A program made the position numbers and the translations under genes. The notes under the pieces were generated by a model that was not told the origin of the DNA, searched no databases, and saw only the letters and a list, made by a program, of their open reading frames with translations. 64,000 bases of DNA from NCBI RefSeq assembly GCF_000939975.1, contig NZ_LK391969.1, forward strand, positions 2,053,953-2,117,952. The letters are read 5' to 3'. Of this stretch, positions 10,850 through 19,021 are shown one piece after another (the stretch's first letter is position 1; every line of letters begins with the position of its first letter). The DNA comes from Pseudomonas saudimassiliensis (GTDB lineage: Bacteria > Pseudomonadota > Gammaproteobacteria > Pseudomonadales > Pseudomonadaceae).

Positions 10850-11896
10850 TCAGTCCCCGTCGCTGGAGTTGAAGCCCCGGACAATACCCAATTCACTGGC
10901 GATATTGCCTGACAACAGCTGGTTCAGTTTGTCGACTTCGATAAAGATCAGCTGCAGGGCACGATAACCCGCATCATCGGCCAGCAGTTGCTGCAAGTCC
11001 GCCGGCTGGCGCTCCAGCCGCGCGATGGTCGCTGTCAGTTGCTGATCGAGGCGATCGGCCAACTCAGTCCCTGCCGGGCTGGTCATCACCTGGCGCAGAC
11101 CGGGCAGGAAGTATTGCTGCAGGCCGAGCAGGCTGGCCTTGATGCCGGCCAGCGAGTGCTCGCTGCGCCAGGCATCGGCAATATAGGGATTGCGCCGGGG
11201 CTTGCCCTCCAGCCCCATGGGCGCGACCAGGCGTTTGTTGCGCAGGATCTCCAGCCCGTGCATGGCGGCCAGCACAGTCGTGTTCTGGAACTGCTCAGTT
11301 CCCAGATAATGGGGTCGGAAGGCCTGCCACTGTTCCTGCAGCTGGACAGCGTTGTGCTCCAGCAACTGGCTGATGGCGCTGGCCAGCGCACAGGCGGGGG
11401 CCTCCGGCAGCGGTTGGGCCTTGGCCGCCTGCGGATCGAACAGCAGGTACTCCAGCGCGGGAAAGCCCTGGACCGCGACGCTATCGGCCTGGATCTGCTC
11501 AAGGCCGACCGGCTGGGCGCTGCCAAGCCAGGCGTTGACCTTGCGCGCCACTGTATTCTTGGCATCCGGCCAGAACTGGAATTGCCAGGCCAGATTGTCC
11601 CGTTCGATTGGCCCGAAGTCGACAAAACGCACCGCCTGCCAACGGTCAAAAGCCTGGCGCCAGCTCGATTCAAGGGTGGCACGCTGCTCTGCAGAGGGCG
11701 TTGCGCAATAGTTCGTGGTCGCCTGGTTCAGCGCGCGGGTGGCGGTTGTCAGCTCGGCGTAACCCTCAGCCAGTGCGTCATGCCAGACTTCGCGAGGTGC
11801 TGGCGCTGCCCAAGAGGCAGTGCAGAAGGACGCGGCGAGGAGGGCAGCAACGCCCCATTTCAGATAACGCGGGGACAGGCGGGAAAATAGCGACAT
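10850..11896 (-). CDS. Imelysin-family periplasmic protein, variant metal motif
   Basis: A 348-residue secreted protein (signal peptide to about A30, ASWA) of the imelysin/EfeO-like fold, seen in WQAVRFVDFGPIERDNLAWQ and the helical repeat pattern. Imelysins usually carry GxHxxE; here the corresponding segment is GFPALE at 144-149 (11450-11467), with Pro where His is expected. The metal site is therefore altered compared with the icmP paralogue of the same operon. Likely role: accessory periplasmic component of an iron-uptake system rather than a peptidase (inference). It starts 10 bp after the di-haem gene and ends one base before DUF1513. Confidence 0.85.
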   Translation of the reverse strand: MSLFSRLSPRYLKWGVAALLAASFCTASWAAPAPREVWHDALAEGYAELTTATRALNQATTNYCATPSAEQRATLESSWRQAFDRWQAVRFVDFGPIERDNLAWQFQFWPDAKNTVARKVNAWLGSAQPVGLEQIQADSVAVQGFPALEYLLFDPQAAKAQPLPEAPACALASAISQLLEHNAVQLQEQWQAFRPHYLGTEQFQNTTVLAAMHGLEILRNKRLVAPMGLEGKPRRNPYIADAWRSEHSLAGIKASLLGLQQYFLPGLRQVMTSPAGTELADRLDQQLTATIARLERQPADLQQLLADDAGYRALQLIFIEVDKLNQLLSGNIASELGIVRGFNSSDGD

Positions 11897-11906
11897 GGGC
11901 GGTCCG

Positions 11907-13307
11907 TTACAGGGAGTTCAGAAAGGCAGTCAGGGACTGGCGCAGCGCGGCGGGCAAGCCGCGATAGCGCTCGACGGTCCGCTGGGCTTCGCCGCCGTGC
12001 CAGAGAATGGCTTCTTCGAGGGTGCGGGCGCGGCCGTCATGGAGGAAACCGGCCCGCGGGTTGATCTGCTGGGCGAGCCCCAGCCCCCACAACGGCGGCG
12101 TCCGCCATTCATTGCCATCGGCGAGAAATTCGCTGCGCCCATCGGCGAGGCCGTCGCCCATATCGTGCAATAGCAGGTCGGTATAGGGCCAGATGACCTG
12201 GGCACCCAGTTCGGGCCGGTCCGCTACCGACCCTGTGGTATGCCGCGGAGTGTGGCAGGCGGCGCAGCCGATCTCATTGAAGAGTTCGGCTCCCTGCTGG
12301 ACAGCAGGGTCATCCAGATTACGGCGTGCCGGTACGGCCAGGCTCATGGCATAGAAATTGACGAAGGCGGCAATCTTGTCGCTGACCTCCGGCGTGCCGC
12401 CGTCGGGAAGCTGATCACATTGCTGCTCACTGGTGCAGTCCGTGTCCGGCACCAGCGTCGAGCTCAGGCCCATATCGCCAGCAAAGGCCGCCATGCTTTG
12501 CTGCAATACGCTGACCTCTGCCGCCTTCAGACCAAAGCGTCCGAGCGCGGTACGCTGACCTACCCGGTCCCAGACCTGGTTGGCCCGTCCGGAGATGCCA
12601 TCACCATCCAGGTCATGCGGGTCTTCGGCGGCCAAGAGGGTCTTTTCGGGAATGGCTTCTAAAAGGCCCAAACCGATCATGGGCGGGGCAACGCGGGGCG
12701 ATATCAGCAAGTCGTCGGGTAACGGGCCGTAACCCGGTTTGTCGGTGCGGTACACCGGCCGGCGCAGCTCCACCTCGCTGCCATCATCAAGGCGCTCCTG
12801 GAGCAGCTGCCAATCGATGGCCAGCCGGGCTTCCGGCTGCATCCCGGGGATCGCCGCGGTCTGCAGCTGGCTGCCGTACACCGGGGCCGGCACAAACCCA
12901 TGCCGCTGCAGCAGCTCTGGGTCGGTATCGGGCTGTGCCGGGACCGACAGGCGTAAAAACAGCGACACGGCAGTTTCCCCAGGCGCGGGTGGGTGGCCGC
13001 GACCGTCCTTGATGTGGCAGCCCTGGCAGGAATTGGTATTGAATAGCGGGCCGAGCCCATCACGGGCATCGGTGCTGGAGGGGGCAATGACCCAGGGGTT
13101 GCGGAAGAAGCTGTTGCCCACGCTGAAATCCAGCCGGCGGGCGATGGGCAGGTTGCCCAGCGGCAGGGAATAGGCGTTATGGTCGCTCTGGGCAACGGTG
13201 CCGGTGCCACCTGAATTGACAGTGTCCTGCAGCGGGTAATCCGCGCCTGGGCAGGCCGCCGTGAAGAACATCAGTGCCAGGGCCGGAGCGGCGAGCAGCA
13301 GCTTCAT
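11907..13307 (-). CDS. Di-haem cytochrome c-type oxidoreductase (DUF1111-like)
   Basis: A 466-residue secreted protein with two c-type haem sites, CQGCH at about residue 95 and CAACH at about 350, and the FNTNSC segment typical of di-haem 'thiol oxidoreductase' proteins. The N-terminus is a signal peptide with a cysteine after FTAA, a weak lipobox. Members of this family sit between imelysin genes in iron-regulated operons; oxidation or reduction of periplasmic iron is a plausible but unproven role. Separated from icmP by 83 bp containing a hairpin, and 10 bp from the next imelysin-like gene. Confidence 0.87.
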   Translation of the reverse strand: MKLLLAAPALALMFFTAACPGADYPLQDTVNSGGTGTVAQSDHNAYSLPLGNLPIARRLDFSVGNSFFRNPWVIAPSSTDARDGLGPLFNTNSCQGCHIKDGRGHPPAPGETAVSLFLRLSVPAQPDTDPELLQRHGFVPAPVYGSQLQTAAIPGMQPEARLAIDWQLLQERLDDGSEVELRRPVYRTDKPGYGPLPDDLLISPRVAPPMIGLGLLEAIPEKTLLAAEDPHDLDGDGISGRANQVWDRVGQRTALGRFGLKAAEVSVLQQSMAAFAGDMGLSSTLVPDTDCTSEQQCDQLPDGGTPEVSDKIAAFVNFYAMSLAVPARRNLDDPAVQQGAELFNEIGCAACHTPRHTTGSVADRPELGAQVIWPYTDLLLHDMGDGLADGRSEFLADGNEWRTPPLWGLGLAQQINPRAGFLHDGRARTLEEAILWHGGEAQRTVERYRGLPAALRQSLTAFLNSL

Positions 13308-13343
13308 GTCATCGAGTCTGTGTGGGTGGATGAAATAATCATG

Positions 13344-13377
13344 CCCAAGCCTCTGCAGCGCTTGCCAGAGGCTCGGG
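13344..13377 (-). terminator. Intercistronic hairpin after icmP
   Basis: Arms AGCCTCTG (13348-13355) and CAGAGGCT (13366-13373), extended by CCC/GGG across one mismatch. It lies 14 bp downstream of the icmP stop, and the following minus-strand sequence is moderately T-rich (ATTATTTC). It may reduce readthrough or protect the icmP mRNA end. Confidence 0.45.
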
Positions 13378-13390
13378 TCCCATCATCCGA

Positions 13391-14740
13391 TCAGAAGGAA
13401 TGGCCGGCATCATCGGGTTGCAGGGACTCGACGCCTACCGCGGCAGCGACCTGCTCGATGGAACCGGTCTGCTGGGCGAGGGCGGCGATGGCATTGTTGA
13501 TGATCTCGGCACCCGTTTCATTGCCAGGCGCAATCATCATGTCAAAGGTCATTGCCGACTCGCCCTCGGCGGCTTCCTTCATCCGCGTCAGTGCCTGCAT
13601 GGTGTCGTCAAGATCGGTGCGCAGGGTCTGATCCAGCTCGGCATTTTTCTCGGCGACCAGCGCCGAGAGCGAAGGACCCTCCAGGGTAGAGCCGTCTAGG
13701 CGCTGGTAGCTGCCGAGATAGACGTTCTGGATGCCCTTGCCGTTGTAGTAATGGGAGTTGTGCGTGTTGTCGCTGAAGCAGTCGTGCTCGTCTTCATAGG
13801 AATTGGCTTCCAGGGCGACCTTCATGCGCTCGCCCGCCAGTTCCCCGAGGGAGAGCGATCCCATGCCGAACAGCATCTTCTGGAATACATCGCGGCTGGG
13901 CAATGCCAGCAGCTCAGCGCGGTAGTTACCTGCTTCATCCGCAGACCACTGCTTGACCATCCATTGCAGGTCGCTCACCAGCAGGTCGGTGACGGCATCC
14001 AGGAAGGCGGCGCGACGGTCGCAGTGATTATTGGTGCAGTCTTCACCCCGGGCAAAGTCTGTCACCGGCCGGTTGCCTGCGCCAGCCTCGAAGCCGCTCA
14101 GGTCCTGGCCCCACAACAGGAACTCGATGGCATGATAACCCGTCGCGACGTTGGCCTCGGAACCACCCACTTCGTTCAGGTCGGCCAGCAGCTGGGGTGT
14201 CAGCTCGCTGACATCCAGGGTCTCGCCGCCGATTGTCAGGCTCTGGCTGGCGATGAGGTTGGCGGTGGCGCCCTCGTTGCCGAGTTCATGCTGGTAGTCA
14301 TCGGCGGCAACATAATCGATCAGGCCTTCGTCCAGGGGCCAGGCATTGAGCTGGCCTTCCCAGTCATCTACCACGGCGTTGCCGAAGCGGAACACCTCGG
14401 ATTGTTGATAGGGCACCCGGGCCTGCAGCCAGGCTTGTCGCGCGGCCTGAAGGTTGGCTTCAACCGGGTCGGCCAATAGCGCATCCACGGCTTTATCCAG
14501 CGCTTCGGCACTGATCAGGGCATCCTGATAGACGGCGTGGGCGAGGTCTGCGTAATGGGTGGCCACGGCCTGGTCGCTGACGGCGGGCGCGGCGGAGGCA
14601 GGCTCCTGGCTCGGCTCGGCCTCAGCGGCGGCTGCGGTTGGCTTGGGTGGCGTAGGGGCTTCACCGGAATCACAACCCGCCAGGAAAAGCACTGAGGAGA
14701 TGGCCAAGGCCAGCGAGGTACGGCGAAGACGGTGTGACAT
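13391..14740 (-). CDS. icmP: Imelysin lipoprotein, IcmP type
   Basis: A 449-residue lipoprotein: MSHRLRRTSLALAISSVLF leads into lipobox LAGC (20-23), followed by a Pro/Ala/Glu-rich linker to about residue 58. The imelysin domain carries the full GxHxxE motif as GYHAIE at 201-206, and the later segment CFSDNTHNSHYY. Related P. aeruginosa IcmP was first called an insulin-cleaving metalloproteinase; the family also includes the iron-binding EfeO-like proteins. The start at 14740 is preferred over one 81 bases upstream because it begins the signal peptide. First gene of the operon; the promoter TTGCAA-N16-TATAAT lies at 14807-14780 with a Fur-box-like site at the start of transcription. Confidence 0.88.
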   Translation of the reverse strand: MSHRLRRTSLALAISSVLFLAGCDSGEAPTPPKPTAAAAEAEPSQEPASAAPAVSDQAVATHYADLAHAVYQDALISAEALDKAVDALLADPVEANLQAARQAWLQARVPYQQSEVFRFGNAVVDDWEGQLNAWPLDEGLIDYVAADDYQHELGNEGATANLIASQSLTIGGETLDVSELTPQLLADLNEVGGSEANVATGYHAIEFLLWGQDLSGFEAGAGNRPVTDFARGEDCTNNHCDRRAAFLDAVTDLLVSDLQWMVKQWSADEAGNYRAELLALPSRDVFQKMLFGMGSLSLGELAGERMKVALEANSYEDEHDCFSDNTHNSHYYNGKGIQNVYLGSYQRLDGSTLEGPSLSALVAEKNAELDQTLRTDLDDTMQALTRMKEAAEGESAMTFDMMIAPGNETGAEIINNAIAALAQQTGSIEQVAAAVGVESLQPDDAGHSF

Positions 14741-14760
14741 GGGATGCGCCCTGTTATTGT

Positions 14761-14807
14761 GAGAATGATTTGCGTTGCGATTATAGACTTGTATCTTTGT
14801 ATTGCAA
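14761..14807 (-). promoter_or_regulatory. icmP promoter with overlapping Fur-box-like site
   Basis: On the minus strand, TTGCAA (14807-14802), a 16-bp spacer and a perfect TATAAT (14785-14780) precede icmP. Directly downstream, 14761-14779 matches 11 of 19 positions of the Fur consensus GATAATGATAATCATTATC (counted by eye). Binding there would cover the transcription start. Confidence 0.55.
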
Positions 14808-14831
14808 TGCGCGACCGTCAAAATCTTTAAA

Positions 14832-14880
14832 AATAATGCGAATTATTCTCATTGACAGATTCCATGGGCCTGACAATACT
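14832..14880 (+). promoter_or_regulatory. Fur-box-like site plus divergent promoter
   Basis: AATAATGCGAATTATTCTC at 14832-14850 matches 14 of 19 Fur-consensus positions. It abuts TTGACA at 14852-14857, and AATACT follows at 14875-14880 after 17 bp, making a plus-strand promoter towards the small ORF at 14914 and dodecin. The same site is 25 bp upstream of the icmP -35 element, so one operator could serve both directions. Confidence 0.55.
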
Positions 14881-14913
14881 TTCCTCATCGATCCGATCCT
14901 GGAGGCTGACCCA

Positions 14914-15081
14914 ATGAGCAAAGTAACGTTGATGGCCGGAACGCCCCGGTCACTGTGCCGTGCATGGACTGCATTACAGGAACTGGAGCGCAATCGCGGC
15001 GAGCGCTGCCGCGCACCGGGGTGCCCGGTAAAGTCCGATGGTGAACGCCAGGCCCAGCGCCCGCCGCGTAGCGACATTTGA
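14914..15081 (+). CDS. Small uncharacterised ORF behind an iron-box promoter
   Basis: A 55-residue frame (MSKVTLMAGTPRSLCRAW...) with GGAGG nine bases before the ATG and three cysteines, two of them in CRAPGCP. I do not recognise it. It has no signal peptide or membrane helix and is rich in Arg and Pro at its end. Support comes from the promoter and Fur-like site directly upstream and a correctly placed ribosome-binding site. The alternatives are a non-coding leader of dodecin or an sRNA. The stop is 53 bp before the dodecin start. Confidence 0.4.
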   Translation: MSKVTLMAGTPRSLCRAWTALQELERNRGERCRAPGCPVKSDGERQAQRPPRSDI

Positions 15082-15134
15082 ACCAACCCGCAAAACCTCT
15101 GCCAAACTCAAGACAGACAAACGAGGAGGTAGGT

Positions 15135-15350
15135 ATGTCAGATAATCACATTTACAAGAAGCTCGAGATTGTCGGTTCATCCACGACCAGCATTGAGGAT
15201 GCGATCAATAACGCGATCGCGGAATGCAGCAAAAGCGTGAAGAACGTCGAGTGGTTCGAAGTCATGGAAACCCGCGGTCATATCACTGATGGACAGGTTG
15301 CCCACTTCCAGGTCACCGTAAAGGTCGGCTTCCGTATCGAAGGCAGCTGA
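15135..15350 (+). CDS. Dodecin (flavin-binding dodecamer)
   Basis: A 71-residue protein starting MSDNHIYKKLEIVGSS behind GAGGAGG. The family pattern TSIEDAINNAIAECSKSVKN and VEWFEVMETRGHI is complete, including the Trp that stacks on flavin. Bacterial dodecins store or scavenge FMN/riboflavin as hollow 12-mers. A longer frame starting at 15078 is rejected because the ribosome-binding site and family start agree on 15135. It may share the iron-box promoter at 14852, or have its own promoter. Confidence 0.92.
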   Translation: MSDNHIYKKLEIVGSSTTSIEDAINNAIAECSKSVKNVEWFEVMETRGHITDGQVAHFQVTVKVGFRIEGS

Positions 15351-15519
15351 TTGCCCGGTTCCGGGCCGGTGGCATTCCCGCCGCCGGCTTCCATTGCGCT
15401 GCGGTTTGCGCCTGCGCCGCGCGCTGTCTACCCTCTGATCAACAGCGCCGGCCTGTCCGGAGCCCGTCTCGTGCGCGTCCCGCAGGCTGGCCGGCCCTTC
15501 ACCCTGCGCAGGAGGCCCC

Positions 15520-16980
15520 ATGACCCTTTCCCGATTGAAATCCCCCCGGTTATTCCGCCAGCAATGCTACGTTGATGGCCGCTGGCTCGACGGCGACAGC
15601 GAGCAGACGCTCCAGGTGGATAACCCCGCCAATGGTGATGTGGTCGGTCAGGTACCGGTGATGTCTGCGGCAGAGGTGGATGCCGCCGTCGACGCGGCTG
15701 CTGCAGCGCTGCGCCAGTGGCGCACCCGCACGGCCCAGGAGCGGGCCGACTTGTTGCTGGCCTGGCACGACCTGATGCTGGAGCACAAGGAGGATCTGGC
15801 CACGCTGATGACCCTCGAGCAGGGTAAACCCCTCGCCGAATCCCGGGGCGAGATCGATTATGCGGCTTCCTTTATCCGCTGGTTCGCCGAAGAGGCGCGG
15901 CGGATGTATGGCGAGACCATCCCGGGGGCGCGTATCGGCCAGCATATCGTGGTTACCCGGCAGCCGGTCGGGGTCTGCGCGGCGATCACGCCCTGGAACT
16001 TTCCCGCAGCCATGATTACCCGCAAGGCGGGTGCGGCCTTGGCGGCCGGTTGCACCATGGTCGTCAAGCCGGCCAGCGCCACGCCCTTCTCCGCGCTGGC
16101 CCTGGCCGTACTGGCGGAGGAAGCGGGTATTCCCCGGGGCGTATTCAACGTGATCACCGGCAAGGCGGGGGAGATCAGTGAAGCCCTGACCCGCAACCCC
16201 AAGGTCCGCAAGTTGAGTTTTACCGGCTCGACGGATGTCGGGCGCCGGCTGATGGCCCAGTGCGCCGAGCACATCCAGAAGATTTCCCTGGAACTCGGCG
16301 GCAACGCCCCCTTTATTGTCTTCGACGATGCGGACATCAGCCGGGCCGTGGAGGGCGCCATGGTCTGTAAGTTTCGCAACACCGGCCAGACCTGCGTGTG
16401 TGCCAACCGCTTCCTGGTGCAGTCGGGTATCCATGACAAATTCGTCGCCGCGCTGGCCGAGGCCATGGGCAAGCTGCGGGTGGGGGATGGCTTCGAGCCC
16501 GGCGTAACACTCTCGCCGCTGATCAATGGCGATGCGGTGGAGAAGGTGGTCGAGCATTTTGAAGATGCCATGGCCAAGGGAGCCAAGCGGGTCTGCGGCC
16601 CGGCGCCCGATACCGACCGGGGTAATTACGTCCAGCCGGTGCTGCTGACCGAGGTCAAAACGGACATGACCCTGTGCCACGAAGAAACCTTCGGTCCGCT
16701 GGCGGCGGTACTGCGCTTCGAAACCGAGGAGGAGGCCATCGAACTGGCCAACGCGACGCCCTTTGGACTGGCGGCGTATTTCTACAGCCGCGATATCCAC
16801 CGCGTATGGCGGGTAGCCGACGCCCTCGACGCGGGTATTATCGGGATCAACGAAGGCCTGATCTCCAACCCGATGGCGCCCTTCGGCGGGGTCAAGGAAT
16901 CCGGGCTCGGACGTGAAGGCTCACGCCACGGGCTGGATGAATATACCGAACTCAAATACCTGTGCATGGGAGCAGAGTGA
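15520..16980 (+). CDS. gabD: NAD(P)-dependent aldehyde dehydrogenase, succinate-semialdehyde dehydrogenase type
   Basis: A 486-residue aldehyde dehydrogenase with N160 (TPWNFPAAMITRK), catalytic base E258 (LELGGNAPF) and nucleophile C292 (NTGQTCVCANR). The second cysteine at 294 is typical of GabD-type succinate-semialdehyde dehydrogenases, as are AESRGEIDYAASFIRWFAEEA and length. No gabT is nearby. The gene lies directly upstream of a hexose-6-phosphate mutarotase and the pqq cluster, so another aldehyde substrate is possible. AGGAGG precedes the ATG. GTG of the next gene follows the stop immediately. Confidence 0.8.
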   Translation: MTLSRLKSPRLFRQQCYVDGRWLDGDSEQTLQVDNPANGDVVGQVPVMSAAEVDAAVDAAAAALRQWRTRTAQERADLLLAWHDLMLEHKEDLATLMTLEQGKPLAESRGEIDYAASFIRWFAEEARRMYGETIPGARIGQHIVVTRQPVGVCAAITPWNFPAAMITRKAGAALAAGCTMVVKPASATPFSALALAVLAEEAGIPRGVFNVITGKAGEISEALTRNPKVRKLSFTGSTDVGRRLMAQCAEHIQKISLELGGNAPFIVFDDADISRAVEGAMVCKFRNTGQTCVCANRFLVQSGIHDKFVAALAEAMGKLRVGDGFEPGVTLSPLINGDAVEKVVEHFEDAMAKGAKRVCGPAPDTDRGNYVQPVLLTEVKTDMTLCHEETFGPLAAVLRFETEEEAIELANATPFGLAAYFYSRDIHRVWRVADALDAGIIGINEGLISNPMAPFGGVKESGLGREGSRHGLDEYTELKYLCMGAE

Positions 16981-17850
16981 GTGCCGCAACAAACCTTACC
17001 CGCAGGGGTCCGTATCGACAGCAATAACCATGGTCGTCAATTTATCCATATCGAGCACTCAGCGGTGCAGGCCTGTATTGCCCTGCAGGGAGCCCATATC
17101 ATCGACTGCACCCCTGCCGGCCAGCAGCCTTTGCTATGGATGAGTCCGATCGATCCATGCCTGCCCGACACCGCCCTGCGCGGCGGCGTCCCGGTCTGCT
17201 GGCCCTGGTTCGCCGACGAACGCAGCGGGCCGGCCCATGGTATCGCCCGCACGGGTAACTGGCAGCTCCACGAGGCCCAGGCGGACCATGCCTCGGTCCG
17301 CCTGGTGCTGCGGCTGTCCCCGGAGGATATCGCCCGGCAGTTCCCGGACGAAGCGTGGGCGGTGGAAATCGAGTTCCGCCTGGGAAAAGCGCTGGATATA
17401 GCGCTGACCACCACCAACACCGGTCGGCAGCCGCAGCGATTGAGCCAGGCGCTGCACAGCTATCTGCCGGTTGCTGATATCGACGAGGCGGAAATTACCG
17501 GTCTGCGGGGCTGCGCCTATATCGACAAGCTTAGCGATGGCGCCACGGTCATCCAATCATCGGCCCTGCGATTTGCCCAAGAGGTGGACCGCATCTACTT
17601 CAACCATGGCGCGGAGCTGCAATTGCACACCGGTAACGATTTGCTGTCCATCCGCCGCGACGGGAGCATGTCGGTGGTGGTGTGGAATCCCTGGCAGGAC
17701 AAGAGCGCCCGTTTGAGCCAGTTTCCCGCTGATGGCTATCGCACCATGGTCTGCGTGGAAGCGGCCAACGCGGGGCCCGACGGCAGGATACTCGCGCCCG
17801 GCGAGACCCATACGCTGAGAACGGTAATCGGCCGCTCGGTAGAAGGGTAG
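16981..17850 (+). CDS. D-hexose-6-phosphate mutarotase (aldose-1-epimerase family, YeaD-like)
   Basis: A 289-residue protein beginning with GTG immediately after the gabD stop. Family segments include GAHIIDCTPAGQQPLLWMSP, the RGGVPVCWPWF signature and LSQALHSYLPVADI with the conserved His. These enzymes interconvert alpha and beta anomers of hexose 6-phosphates. Adjacency to gabD without a gap implies a shared transcript. A 110-bp gap with the pqqA promoter region follows. Confidence 0.87.
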   Translation: MPQQTLPAGVRIDSNNHGRQFIHIEHSAVQACIALQGAHIIDCTPAGQQPLLWMSPIDPCLPDTALRGGVPVCWPWFADERSGPAHGIARTGNWQLHEAQADHASVRLVLRLSPEDIARQFPDEAWAVEIEFRLGKALDIALTTTNTGRQPQRLSQALHSYLPVADIDEAEITGLRGCAYIDKLSDGATVIQSSALRFAQEVDRIYFNHGAELQLHTGNDLLSIRRDGSMSVVVWNPWQDKSARLSQFPADGYRTMVCVEAANAGPDGRILAPGETHTLRTVIGRSVEG

Positions 17851-17960
17851 CTGAAAGGAATACTCACATATCAGACTGTAGATGCTATGGTCTAGATGCT
17901 TAACTGAGGTTGCCGGCGGTGTCGGCAAGTTTGATCTGTAACCAACTGGAGGATTCAACT

Positions 17961-18032
17961 ATGTGGACCAAACCCAGCTATACCGATCTGCGCATTGGCT
18001 TCGAAGTCACCATGTATTTCGCCAACCGCTAA
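17961..18032 (+). CDS. pqqA: PQQ precursor peptide PqqA
   Basis: A 23-residue ribosomal peptide, [20 protein letters not shown] followed by ANR, supplying the Glu15 and Tyr19 that PqqE cross-links to make pyrroloquinoline quinone. The [10 protein letters not shown] end is the PqqA hallmark. GGAGG lies eight bases upstream. It is separated from pqqB by 66 bp containing a strong hairpin, which could let pqqA be made in excess over the enzymes. Confidence 0.97.
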   Translation: MWTKPSYTDLRIGFEVTMYFANR

Positions 18033-18042
18033 GCGCAAGCGT

Positions 18043-18081
18043 GCTGCTTGGCCAGCTTGTAGCACTGGCTGGTCAAGCAGC
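18043..18081 (+). terminator. pqqA-pqqB intercistronic stem-loop
   Basis: Arms at 18043-18056 (GCTGCTTGGCCAGC) and 18068-18081 (GCTGGTCAAGCAGC) pair over 14 bp with a single G-U, around an 11-nt loop. No T-run follows, so it looks more like a processing or attenuation structure than a full terminator. Confidence 0.55.
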
Positions 18082-18098
18082 CGTACCTAAGGTAAGCC

Positions 18099-19010
18099 AT
18101 GCTGATTCATATTCTAGGTTCCGCTGCGGGCGGTGGTTTCCCACAGTGGAACTGCAACTGTCGCAACTGTGACGGTTTGCGCAAGGGGCAGATCAATGCC
18201 CGGTCCCGTACCCAATCGTCGATTGCCCTGTCCGACGGCGGCGGCAATTGGGTGTTATGCAACGCCTCACCGGACATTCGCACACAGCTGGAACAGACGC
18301 CGGTGCTGCAGCCTGGCCGTCAGTCCCGCGACACCGCCATTGGCGGTATCATCCTGATGGACAGCCAGATTGATCACACCACGGGGCTACTGACGCTGCG
18401 CGAAGGCTGTCCTCACCAGGTCTGGTGTACCGAGATGGTGCATCAGGATCTGACTACGGGGTTTCCGCTGTTCAATATTCTCGATCACTGGAACGGCGGG
18501 CTGCAGTGGAACCGCATAAATCTGGACGAAGGCTTTACCGTCCCGGCCTGTCCGGCGCTGCATTTTACCCCCATCCCCCTGCGCAGCGCGGCGCCGCCCT
18601 ATTCGCCCCACCGCAACAACCCCCACCCGGGCGACAACATCGGCCTGCTGGTGCGCGACACCCAGACCGGCGGGGTGCTGTTTTACGCCCCCGGCCTGGG
18701 CCAGCTCAGCGGCCCGGTGCATGAGGCAATGGCCGCCGCTGACTGCCTGCTGGTGGACGGTACGCTCTGGCGCGAGGACGAGATGATCCACGCCGGCGTA
18801 GGGACCAAGCTCGGCAGCGAGATGGGGCATCTACCCCAGAGTGGGGAGGGCGGCATGATCGAGGTACTCAGCGCCTACCCGCAGAGCCGGCGCGTGCTGA
18901 CCCATATCAATAACACCAACCCGATCCTGGACGAAGATTCGGCCGAACGCGCCGAGTTGGCGCGCCACGGCATCGAGGTCGCCCATGATGGCTTGGTGAT
19001 CAGTCTCTAA
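18099..19010 (+). CDS. pqqB: PQQ biosynthesis protein PqqB
   Basis: A 303-residue metallo-beta-lactamase-fold protein needed for PQQ synthesis; homologues hydroxylate the Tyr of the PqqA-derived dipeptide. The N-terminus [20 protein letters not shown], the CRNC-type cysteine segment, the metal-binding region with [16 protein letters not shown] and the late ILDEDS(A)ERAEL segment are characteristic. Length is standard. The pqqC start follows 11 bp after the stop. Confidence 0.97.
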   Translation: MLIHILGSAAGGGFPQWNCNCRNCDGLRKGQINARSRTQSSIALSDGGGNWVLCNASPDIRTQLEQTPVLQPGRQSRDTAIGGIILMDSQIDHTTGLLTLREGCPHQVWCTEMVHQDLTTGFPLFNILDHWNGGLQWNRINLDEGFTVPACPALHFTPIPLRSAAPPYSPHRNNPHPGDNIGLLVRDTQTGGVLFYAPGLGQLSGPVHEAMAAADCLLVDGTLWREDEMIHAGVGTKLGSEMGHLPQSGEGGMIEVLSAYPQSRRVLTHINNTNPILDEDSAERAELARHGIEVAHDGLVISL

Positions 19011-19021
19011 AGGAGAGCAGC

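Noticed and set aside
14734..15081. A 115-codon version of the small ORF starting at 14734
   Set aside because: It would start inside icmP on the other strand and run through the promoter and Fur-like site; only the 14914 start has a ribosome-binding site.
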